NCBI GenBank assembly: GCA_965261065.1
Contig: OZ253444.1
Span: 7,936,001-8,000,000, forward strand
From: JAKZVK01 sp965261065
GTDB lineage: Bacteria > Acidobacteriota > Terriglobia > Bryobacterales > UBA6623
Direction of reading: 5' to 3'
DNA: 64,000 nt
A model generated the notes under the pieces. That model made no database searches and was not told the origin of the DNA. It saw nothing but the letters and a program-made list of their open reading frames with translations. Below, piece after piece: positions 52,902 to 59,975 of the stretch; the first letter of the stretch is position 1, and each line of letters begins with the position of its first letter. A program made the position numbers and the translations under genes.

Positions 52902-53023
52902 TCCTCCCTCGCACGGCCCGGCAATCTTCGTAACGCGCCCCCCGGCGCACACGTCCATCAATCAGCGAGGCGGAAAAGCGTATTTCGATCCGTCGCAGCG
53001 GTGTCCGCCCCGGGAGCTACATC

Positions 53024-53641
53024 ATGAACGATACTTCGAAAACACACTCGCGCATCTCGCTCGTGACGGTATTGGCGGCGAGCGCGCTCTTCGCGGTCCA
53101 AGCGGTGGCAGAGTCGCCGCGACTCCCCTTGCCCGACCTGGCCACCAATGAGTTCCGGGTGCTCGCCACCAATAAGACATCTACGCTCGAGGACGAGCTC
53201 AACCAAGCCGCCGGCGAAGGATTCGTCTTCCACGCCATGATGGCAGGCGATACCCATGGCGGAAAAGAGCTGGTCGTAGTGATGTCAAGACCGTTGGGTG
53301 AAACGCCGATTCAGCGGCTCAAGTACAAGGTCTTGACCACAAACAAGACCGCCACGATGCAGCGTGAACTGGAGACCATGGGAGCGTTCGGTTACCGCCA
53401 CCACGCCCAGTCCGTTTCCGAGACCACGTTCGGCGGACGTCAGGTCCTCGTCGTCCTGGAGCGCGACCCCGCCGACCGATCGGCGCAGTATGAGTACCGC
53501 GTGCTGGCGACCAATCGCACCTCGACGATGCAAAACGAACTGAACGAGGTAGCGCGCGAAGGCTACCAACTCGCGGGCCTGACGGTCGCCGAAACTGCTT
53601 TCGGGGGCAACGAAGTCCTCGCCATTCTCTCCCGGCGGTAG
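53024..53641 (+). CDS. Secreted protein with three DUF4177-like repeats
   Basis: This is a 205-residue protein with a signal peptide (SLVTVLAASALFAVQAVAES). The mature part is three repeats of about 55 residues, each built as FRVLATNKTSTLEDELNQAA - GEGF - ... - FGG - LVVVLSR. The cores are FRVLATNKTSTLEDE, YKVLTTNKTATMQRE and YRVLATNRTSTMQNE, followed by GxxYxxHAM-like strands. The two-strand and helix pattern recalls DUF4177-type small domains. No catalytic residues stand out. It is probably a periplasmic binding or structural protein. Confidence 0.6.
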   Translation: MNDTSKTHSRISLVTVLAASALFAVQAVAESPRLPLPDLATNEFRVLATNKTSTLEDELNQAAGEGFVFHAMMAGDTHGGKELVVVMSRPLGETPIQRLKYKVLTTNKTATMQRELETMGAFGYRHHAQSVSETTFGGRQVLVVLERDPADRSAQYEYRVLATNRTSTMQNELNEVAREGYQLAGLTVAETAFGGNEVLAILSRR

Positions 53642-53654
53642 TGAGCGGACACGG

Positions 53655-54050
53655 CTACCCGAACCTTTTCTTCAACCCCGCCGCAAACCGTTCGACGTCG
53701 ATGATGTAGCGCTCGTGGGTGCCCTTCCCGACAACGTCCCTCGAATCCCGCGCCTCGACTTCGAACGTCAGCTTGCGCCCCTCCACCTCGATCACGGTGG
53801 CCCGATACGTCACCTCGTCGCCCAACGGCGTGGCGGCCAGGTGCGAGACGTTGACGTGGGTGCCGACGGTGTCCTGGCCCTCGTCCAGATGAGGCAAAAC
53901 AGCGTCCCGGCAGGCGAACTCCATGTGGCCGATCATGCGCGGTGAGGCCAGCGACGGCTTCACGTCGACCCCGAGAAATGAGATCGCGTCCTGCTCGCTG
54001 ACGACTATTTTTCGTTCGAGGGTTGTTCCGGGCTTGACCATAGTGACCAT
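53655..54050 (-). CDS. Hotdog-fold thioesterase (FlK-like)
   Basis: This 131-residue protein has TLERKIVVSEQDAISFLGVD, ASPRMIGHMEFACRDAVLPH, HLDEGQDTVGTHVNVSHLAA and FEVEARDSRDVVGKGTHERY, the pattern of fluoroacetyl-CoA-thioesterase-like single hotdog proteins. It likely hydrolyses a short acyl-CoA in the cytosol. The same small fold is widespread in catabolic clusters. It is divergent from the SelA-fold gene, with only 11 bp between start codons, so the promoters must overlap the coding ends. Confidence 0.75.
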   Translation of the reverse strand: MVTMVKPGTTLERKIVVSEQDAISFLGVDVKPSLASPRMIGHMEFACRDAVLPHLDEGQDTVGTHVNVSHLAATPLGDEVTYRATVIEVEGRKLTFEVEARDSRDVVGKGTHERYIIDVERFAAGLKKRFG

Positions 54051-54061
54051 AATAACCAGTT

Positions 54062-55291
54062 ATGGCTGATGCGAAGACCTTCCCTGACCCCCCCTTGCTC
54101 GAACGTCCCTTCCTCGAACGCCCCTTCCTTGAACATCACGGGGTGCGGCGTCTGTTGAACGCTCTTGGCATGTCGACCCTCGTCGGTGCGAACGTCGTCC
54201 CGCCCGAAGTGCAAGCCGCGGTCAACGAGGCCATGTCGGTCAACGTGGAGATCGACGAGCTGCAAGCCGCCGCCTCCCGTGTGATCGCCCAAGCCGCGGG
54301 AACTGAGGCCGGCTGTGTCAGCTCCTCGTGCTCGGCGGGGCTGGCAGTGATGACCGCCGCCGCCATGACCGGCGCCGACCTGGGGAAGATCTTGCGCCTT
54401 CCCGATACCGCCGGCATGCGCGATGAAGTCGTCCTGCAGTTCGGCCATAACCTCAACTTCGGCGGCGAGATCGCCCAGATGGTTCGGCTCACCGGCGCGA
54501 AGCTCAAGCTGATCGGCACGGCGAACCACTGCGACGCGTTCTATCTGCGCGACGCCATCGGCCCGCAAACCGCCGCCGTCTGGTTTGTCGAAAACGGCGT
54601 GGTGCATCCCGGGGGTGACTTCATTCCGCTCGCCCAGTGCGCCGAAATCGCCTCGCAGCAAGGCGTGCCGGTTCTCGTCGACGCCGCGGGTGAGTGGGAC
54701 GTGCGTCCCCTGGTCCAAGACGGTGCTTCGATGGTCGTCACCAGCGCCCACAAGCGCATGGGGGCCACCACCTCGGGCATGATCTGCGGCCACAAGGACC
54801 TGATCCGCGCCACCTACCTTCAGAACTGGGGCATCGGCCGCGCGATGAAGGTCGGCAAGGAAGGAGTCGCCGGCTGCATGGCGGCCGTCGAGCGTTGGTA
54901 CACGCGCGACAAAGCCGCCGAGAAGGCACGCTTCCGCCGATTGGCTGAGATCGTCGCGGAACACGTCACCTCGCGCCCAGGCCGCTGGCCCTGCCTGGTG
55001 GATGTGGATGTTCCCCGTAAGAAAACCGGTCTCACCGCGCGCCAGTTCGCCAACGCCCTGCGCGAGGGCGACCCGCCGATTTGGGTTCGCGGCGCAGACG
55101 ACGGCCCCGGGAGCGACGGCCAGGGCAGCGAGCGCATTTCGCTCAACCTGGTCGTAATGGACGAGGCCGACGCGCGCATGATCGGCGATACGATCGCGCT
55201 CCTAATCGAGAACCCGCGGCCCCCCAAGGACGATGTCGCGTTCCACGACCTCTATTGGTCCGAGCAGCGCTTGCTGAGATGGCCGGACTGA
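54062..55291 (+). CDS. SelA-fold PLP-dependent enzyme
   Basis: This 409-residue fold-type I enzyme resembles selenocysteine synthase and the D-glucosaminate-6-phosphate ammonia-lyase group. VRRLLNALGMSTLVGANVVP, CVSSSCSAGLAVMTAAAMTG, VLVDAAGEWDVRPLV (PLP Asp) and MVVTSAHKRMGATTSGMICG (PLP Lys) are visible, with a C-terminal small domain. It is not true SelA, which needs selD/selB partners; a 2-amino or dehydratase reaction is more likely. The N-terminus carries three imperfect 15-bp repeats encoding LLERPFLERPFLEHH. Confidence 0.75.
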   Translation: MADAKTFPDPPLLERPFLERPFLEHHGVRRLLNALGMSTLVGANVVPPEVQAAVNEAMSVNVEIDELQAAASRVIAQAAGTEAGCVSSSCSAGLAVMTAAAMTGADLGKILRLPDTAGMRDEVVLQFGHNLNFGGEIAQMVRLTGAKLKLIGTANHCDAFYLRDAIGPQTAAVWFVENGVVHPGGDFIPLAQCAEIASQQGVPVLVDAAGEWDVRPLVQDGASMVVTSAHKRMGATTSGMICGHKDLIRATYLQNWGIGRAMKVGKEGVAGCMAAVERWYTRDKAAEKARFRRLAEIVAEHVTSRPGRWPCLVDVDVPRKKTGLTARQFANALREGDPPIWVRGADDGPGSDGQGSERISLNLVVMDEADARMIGDTIALLIENPRPPKDDVAFHDLYWSEQRLLRWPD

Positions 55292-55311
55292 CACACCGGA
55301 GGCTTACTGGA

Positions 55312-55366
55312 CCTAGCCCGGAATTCTCACCACGGGGCGAGACGAAGTGCGTGACAATTCCGGGCT
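55312..55366. repeat. Inverted-repeat sequence resembling the IS1380 end
   Basis: CCTAGCCCGGAATTCTCACC at 55312-55331 matches the sequence beside the decayed IS1380 (39490-39512, reverse complement) at about 21 of 23 positions. The arms AGCCCGGAATT and AATTCCGGGCT (55315-55325, 55356-55366) form an inverted repeat. It may be a remnant or a small derivative. It lies after the SelA-fold gene. Confidence 0.5.
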
Positions 55367-55421
55367 TGGGGCGTAGCGCGCTTTCCCCGAGTTCTGTCGC
55401 GTTGCCCATCGGAGCCCAACA

Positions 55422-55967
55422 ATGGAAGACCCACTCGCACAGTCCTACCTCACCGATGCGACACGCGAGTTCCACCGCCTCAAGTCGCTCGCAGACAAAT
55501 CCATCACGCAAGTGGCGAACGACGACTTCTTCCGCACCCCCGACACGGAATCAAACAGTATCGCCATCATCGTCAAGCACATCGCCGGCAACCTGCGCTC
55601 CCGCTGGACCGACTTCCTCACCTCCGACGGCGAGAAGCCCGATCGCCATCGCGATCAGGAGTTTGAAGTCGGCGACGACGACACGCGCGCCTCGATCCTT
55701 GACGCCTGGGAACAAGGATGGCGGCTCCTGTTCGAAGCGATGGAATCCCTCACGCCCGCTGACCTGAGCAAGACCATTCTCATCCGTGCCGAGCCGCACA
55801 CGGTACTCCAAGCCATCCAGCGGCAATTGACCCACCAGGCCTATCACATCGGCCAGATCGTCTTCCTCGCCAAGCATTTTCAGTCCGCCGGCTGGCAGAC
55901 CCTGAGCATCCCGCAAGGTGGGTCAGAGGAGTTTAACGAAAGTATGCGAGAACGATTCGAATCCTAG
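55422..55967 (+). CDS. DinB-like protein (DUF1572)
   Basis: This 181-residue four-helix-bundle protein is of the DinB/YfiT superfamily. FHRLKSLADKSITQVANDDF, IAIIVKHIAGNLRSRWTDFL (first His ligand) and RQLTHQAYHIGQIVFLAKHF (HxxxH pair) give the three metal-binding His. Such proteins bind divalent metal, and some act as thiol-dependent transferases. Most, as here, have no assigned reaction. Single gene. Confidence 0.85.
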   Translation: MEDPLAQSYLTDATREFHRLKSLADKSITQVANDDFFRTPDTESNSIAIIVKHIAGNLRSRWTDFLTSDGEKPDRHRDQEFEVGDDDTRASILDAWEQGWRLLFEAMESLTPADLSKTILIRAEPHTVLQAIQRQLTHQAYHIGQIVFLAKHFQSAGWQTLSIPQGGSEEFNESMRERFES

Positions 55968-56054
55968 CGGTTTCTTTGGAGAGAAGTCTATCGCCCGCGG
56001 ACTTGCATCCTATCCGTTACGCCTTCGCGAGGCCATGGAACCGCTTGAGGGATG

Positions 56055-56063
56055 TGCTATACT
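56055..56063 (+). promoter_or_regulatory. Candidate extended -10 promoter for the RRM gene
   Basis: TGCTATACT combines a TG extension with a -10-like TATACT, about 120 bp upstream of the RRM start. No good -35 is seen. Transcription from here would give a leader of roughly 110 nt with several short stem-forming G/C-rich pieces. Confidence 0.35.
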
Positions 56064-56182
56064 CAGGGTGTCCTTGTGTAGCAGGCTCCTCCTTCTTGTA
56101 CGGGTGCGTTGTGGCGCATCTGTGTGCCCGCAACGTGGGAAGCGCTAGAAAGGATAATCCAAGCAGGAAGACTTTCACGCGA

Positions 56183-56611
56183 ATGCCCCAAAATATTTAT
56201 CTTGGCAATCTTCCCACCTGGGTAACGGCGGACGACATCCGCTCCTGGCTGGAAAGCAGTGATCTGGTGTGTGACTCCGTCCGTGTGATCCGCGACTTCG
56301 AAACACAGGAGTCGAAGGGCTACGCTTTCGTCGAGGCGCCGAACGAAGAGGAAATGGAGTCGATCATCCAGCGCTTTAATCGCGCTCCCATCGACGGCAA
56401 GCTTCTGCGGGCCAAAACGGCCCACCCGAAGGACGAGAAACCCGCCGCGAACCGAGGCGGAGTGCGGCGCGGCAGGCGCCCCAGAGACGAACCCGCCCGC
56501 ACCCCGGCCACCGACGGCGGCAGCGCTGCTGCTTCCTCCGCTCCGGCGAAGAAGGAATCGGAGTCCGAAGCGGTTGGTACCCTGGGCGAAGCCCTACAGA
56601 AAGCCCTCTAG
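56183..56611 (+). CDS. RRM-type RNA-binding protein
   Basis: The start at 56183 (MPQNIYLGNLPTWVTADDIR) is chosen because the RRM begins right there; the longer in-frame extension upstream has no homology pattern. The 142-residue protein has an RRM at residues 3-80, with RNP2 IYLGNL and RNP1 SKGYAFVEA. It then has an Arg/Gly-rich segment (RGGVRRGRRPRDEPAR) and an Ala/Ser/Glu tail. Single-RRM proteins in bacteria bind RNA, often in cold response. The long leader is consistent with post-transcriptional control, which is inferred. Confidence 0.85.
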   Translation: MPQNIYLGNLPTWVTADDIRSWLESSDLVCDSVRVIRDFETQESKGYAFVEAPNEEEMESIIQRFNRAPIDGKLLRAKTAHPKDEKPAANRGGVRRGRRPRDEPARTPATDGGSAAASSAPAKKESESEAVGTLGEALQKAL

Positions 56612-56841
56612 TCGGGCGTTATCGCTTTAGAACGATCCGGCGTCAGACCCAGCCGGGCGCGCCCGACCTTTTCGACTCCCGGCAGTCCCTCCACCGTTCC
56701 CACGCTGGTGCTCGCGTCCTCCCAGGAAATGTCGTAGCGCCTGCCTTGCGCGCTTGTGTCGCGCGTGATCAAGATATCTCCGTTCTCGGCGAGCGTAACG
56801 TAGTATTGGCAACCCCTCAGGTTTGTCTGTTCACGGTAGAA
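56608..56841 (-). other. Open frame of 77 codons with no good start; rest of 56612-56933 gene-free
   Basis: The minus-strand frame reads YYVTLAENGDILITRDTSAQ, then GRRYDISWEDASTSVGTVEG and ARLGLTPDRSKAITPD, ending at the TAG shared with the RRM stop region. It looks protein-like, but it has no ATG and begins just after a TGA at 56842. It may be the 3' end of a deleted gene or chance. No other gene is seen up to 56933. Confidence 0.3.
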
Positions 56842-56933
56842 TCAGACCGGCGTAGGCGGCCAACTATCTCGCCTGGCGAGGTCGCCGATCACCGCCGGTA
56901 ACACGCCGCCCGTAATTACACAGCGCACCGTTC

Positions 56934-58268
56934 ATGCCCGAAGACTCTCCCAAGCTCGAGGCCTGGATCCGTTTCGGCCAGCCGCTCGACTCGGTCATCG
57001 ACGACTATCCTCGGATCCTTGACGCCTGGGAAGTCATCGGAGTGCGCGGCATCGTCGTCGGCCGCATGCTGGTCCGCGATGACGCCGGACGCAACCAAGC
57101 CATCTTCCAGCCGGATCCGAGAATCTACCGGCGTCTCGGCGTCGAGCCTCCCCCGTCGCCGACCCAGCTCTTTCCTGGAAAACGCCGCAAGCTCGACCGC
57201 CTGTTTGCCGACGCCAAGCGCCGCGGCTGGAAGATATTGGTGTTCCGTCCCGATGCCGGCTACGGCCCGTCGGATCAAGACAAGTTTGCTCGATTCGCCA
57301 ACCCGAACCGCTGGGCGGCGCGCGCCCTCGACACGCTGGCGCAGTTCCCCGAGGCGGATGGCGGCATCATCGATTGGCACGAGTGGGGGTTCGAGATCGC
57401 CGCGGGACACCGCTCGAACATTTTCAACGACCTGCCCGACAAGGTTCGTCCGCTGGCCGAGTCGATGCATTACGATTGGCGCGAACTCCATGCCGCCGCC
57501 CGCCGCCTCGAAGAGCGCCTGCACAACCTCAACGACAAAGTTGTCGACGCCTACGCCGGGCGCGGCTTTTTCGGGAGCTATCAGATGCTTGGCTTCGACG
57601 ACGGCTTGGCCAACTGGCTGCGCTTCCGAACCGACGTCATCACGGGCACCATCAAGACACTGAAAGGTCTGATGACGGAGCAGCGACGCGGCCTGCAGCT
57701 CGGCATCGGGCCGCGCTCGGCGGTGTTCACACCTTTGTGCGGCTACGACCTGCCGACGGTGGTGCGTTACGCCGACTATTTGCATCCGAAGCACTACTTC
57801 TGGCACCGCGGCATCGACGGTCTCTATGGGACGGTCTATCGCTGGCTGGCGACGTTGCGCGCGTGGAACCCGGGCCTGTCGGAGCGTGCCGCGCTTCAAG
57901 TCATCGAGATGCTGTTGGGCGTTCGCTTGCCGCGGGTTGAGACCGCGCTCGACTTCGAGCGAGGGTTCCCCGACGCGTTCTTCAGCCAGGTTGTCGAGCA
58001 CGCCACGAGGGCCGTGCTGGCGGCCTCCGAGCGTCCCGAGCAGGTTGTCCCCTGGGTCGATGTCGGGCGGCGGCCCCATGGGGGCGACCCGATGGGCGCG
58101 GGGGATTTCCTTCGCATTCTTGCAGCCTCGCGTCGGGCGGGGCTACGGCACTTCCTCTATCACGGCTACGGACATCTGACGCCGGCGGAACTGGAGGTCA
58201 TGCGAGCGCTTTGCGGTGACGAGAATCGGCCGCTGCCGGAAGGCTTCGAGCTGCCGAGAGGGCGCTAG
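56934..58268 (+). CDS. Unrecognised 444-residue protein, possible TIM-barrel hydrolase
   Basis: There is no signal peptide or membrane segment. The sequence alternates helix and strand: RILDAWEVIGVRGIVVGRML, KRRGWKILVFRPDAGYGP, ADGGIIDWHEWGFEIAAGH, LQLGIGPRSAVFTPLCGYDL, VVRYADYLHPKHYFWHRGID, QVVPWVDVGRRPHGGDPMGA and LRHFLYHGYGHLTPAE. Conserved-looking acidic and His residues (DWHEWG, HPKHYFW) near strand ends suggest a beta/alpha barrel, possibly a glycoside-hydrolase-like enzyme. I cannot name the family. The ATG has no strong ribosome-binding site. Confidence 0.6.
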   Translation: MPEDSPKLEAWIRFGQPLDSVIDDYPRILDAWEVIGVRGIVVGRMLVRDDAGRNQAIFQPDPRIYRRLGVEPPPSPTQLFPGKRRKLDRLFADAKRRGWKILVFRPDAGYGPSDQDKFARFANPNRWAARALDTLAQFPEADGGIIDWHEWGFEIAAGHRSNIFNDLPDKVRPLAESMHYDWRELHAAARRLEERLHNLNDKVVDAYAGRGFFGSYQMLGFDDGLANWLRFRTDVITGTIKTLKGLMTEQRRGLQLGIGPRSAVFTPLCGYDLPTVVRYADYLHPKHYFWHRGIDGLYGTVYRWLATLRAWNPGLSERAALQVIEMLLGVRLPRVETALDFERGFPDAFFSQVVEHATRAVLAASERPEQVVPWVDVGRRPHGGDPMGAGDFLRILAASRRAGLRHFLYHGYGHLTPAELEVMRALCGDENRPLPEGFELPRGR

Positions 58269-58425
58269 GCCCCCCCCAGCGAGACCGCGGTGAAAACGGC
58301 CTTCGAGGCCCGGAAGCCGTCCAACAGCGCCAGTATCTGCCGGGCCTCGGGATCAGGCCCGGAATCGAGCCCGGGCGGCTCGCTACCCGGCTTGTGGCTG
58401 ACCTCGCTACTCACTGCAACACCGT

Positions 58426-59001
58426 TCAGGTTGGGTCCCCGTACTTGAGACGAACCACCTTCGCCTTGCCGTCGGCATAGACGGTGACGACGAAGAGGTT
58501 GTCGTAGTGCGTCTCGGCAAGGGGTGGGATCTTGCCGCCACCCAGCTTCTCGATGATGCGCGGCACGGTCCCGCTGTGGCCGGCGGCGAGCAGGGTCTCG
58601 CCGCGATGGTCGGAGAGGATCTTGGCGACGAGTCCATCCACGTCACGGATGTCGAGGATCTTCGGGTCGAGTCCCAGCGCCTTGGCCGTCGGCCCCGCGG
58701 TCTGCTGGGTGCGAATCCGGTTGGTGGCGAAGATCGTGGTGACGCCGGCTGCGCGCACGACGTCGAGCAGCGCACGGGCTCGTTGGTGTCCTGCGGCGGT
58801 GAGCGGCGGATCGCCGGCCGGTTGCGCGGCCTTTTCGGCGTGGCGCACCAGGAAGAGCGTAGTGACGGGGAACTCCTCGGCGGCCACCGCCGGTGCCAAC
58901 GTTGTGATCAACAAGGCGCCGGCAAGCAGAAGGCCGAGCAGGAGGGAACGGCGCGACCGGACGGTATCCGACAACTTCGAGCAGTGCTTGAGCAGGCTCA
59001 T
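58426..59001 (-). CDS. Exported SixA-like histidine phosphatase
   Basis: The start at 59001 (MSLLKHCSKLSDTVRSRRSL) gives a signal helix (SLLLGLLLAGALLITTLAPAVAA); an upstream in-frame extension is unlikely. The 191-residue protein has the catalytic LFLVRHAEKAAQP, IFATNRIRTQQTAGPTAKAL and AAGHSGTVPRIIEKLGG, with the second His in GHSG, as in the SixA branch of histidine phosphatases. Known cytosolic SixA dephosphorylates HPt proteins; an exported form must act on another phosphomonoester. It is separated from the next gene on the other strand by 182 bp. Confidence 0.85.
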   Translation of the reverse strand: MSLLKHCSKLSDTVRSRRSLLLGLLLAGALLITTLAPAVAAEEFPVTTLFLVRHAEKAAQPAGDPPLTAAGHQRARALLDVVRAAGVTTIFATNRIRTQQTAGPTAKALGLDPKILDIRDVDGLVAKILSDHRGETLLAAGHSGTVPRIIEKLGGGKIPPLAETHYDNLFVVTVYADGKAKVVRLKYGDPT

Positions 59002-59183
59002 AGGAATAGCGTAGCGTGTCGCCGCTGGATGGGACAGCTTGCTCTCAGGGTCTTGTTCCCGGGTCTTTGCAGTCCCTGACCGGGGCTTGTTCCGCCATGT
59101 CTCGAAAGACGCCCGCGGAGGGAGTCGTGGTCTGAGATAGAAGTAACGCTTGCAGCCCAAGGGTCGTCGATACAAACGGCACG

Positions 59184-59525
59184 ATGAGAAACTTGACCGT
59201 CAGTCGGGCCGGCAACGCTCTGGCGCGGTACTTGCTCCTCGCTTCAGCGCTGTCTGTGCCTGCGTCCTCATCGCTCGCCGCCTCCGAGTTGAAGGTAAGG
59301 GAGGCAGCCTCTGCCTACCCCCAGACATGCCACGTCGAAGGTGGCACGATCGGCGTAGACTACCTGTCCCGCAGCCTGCCAACCCCGCAGGGCACCCAAA
59401 TGATCCCCGGGATCGTGATCGTCGAAGTGGGCGTGTATCCTTCACCGGAACGATCGTTGCAGCTCACGCAGGGCAGCTTCAGCCTGGACTGGAAGGGGGC
59501 CGAGTGGCCCCTAACCCTACTTTAG
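59184..59525 (+). CDS. Secreted hypothetical protein (113 aa), possibly truncated
   Basis: A signal peptide (ALARYLLLASALSVPASSSL) is followed by HVEGGTIGVDYLSRSLPTPQ, GIVIVEVGVYPSPERSLQLT and QGSFSLDWKGAEWPLTLL, then stop. The GVDY...VVEVAVYP...L.G.FSL pattern looks like the first domain of a larger secreted beta-rich protein I have seen in Acidobacteria-like proteomes, but this recall is weak. The end is abrupt, so the gene may be shortened. No frame after the stop continues it convincingly. Confidence 0.5.
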   Translation: MRNLTVSRAGNALARYLLLASALSVPASSSLAASELKVREAASAYPQTCHVEGGTIGVDYLSRSLPTPQGTQMIPGIVIVEVGVYPSPERSLQLTQGSFSLDWKGAEWPLTLL

Positions 59526-59975
59526 GAGGTATTCCGGCATCGACGTTGTCCACCCGGCAGACATTGCCGCCTCGTGACTTGGGCAGTTCGGGGGATCAAA
59601 GCCCGAACTCGGGCGTTCGGGGACGAACCCCAACCCGGAGCCTCCACCCGGACGACTTGTGCGGAGAGCGAAACCGGACCCCGGACCCAGAGTCACGGAT
59701 TTTCAGAACTAATTTCCCCCATCCTTTCAATCAGTTACCTCTCCGGACACCCCGCCGGCCACGATCGCGGGGCGAGTTGGGTGACTGAGGGTTGGGTGGC
59801 GGAGCGTCATCGGTCTGCGTGGCAAGATCTTCTCGGGGCTGCCCTCCGCACTGCGGGAGATCTGGATCCTGCCCGATCGTAGTAGCACCCGGCCCCTGAG
59901 TTGACGCGCTTTCCCGCTCATCTCAGGTACACTCAAGTCGAAAAACCACCCCAAGCGTGGCGAGGAACGCAAGTG
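59526..59975. other. Gene-free stretch upstream of the PSD1-type protein
   Basis: 450 bp between the hypothetical protein and the chosen start of the next gene. An in-frame extension of that gene opens at 59901, but I see no domain in it. Several G/C-rich inverted phrases are present (for example CCCGAACTCGGGCGTTCGGGG near 59610). No clear promoter or other gene is seen. Confidence 0.4.

Noticed and set aside
55940..55967. GATTCGAATCC as a possible tRNA T-loop
   Set aside because: It is the in-frame end of the DinB gene (RERFES) and no acceptor or anticodon stem can be built around it.
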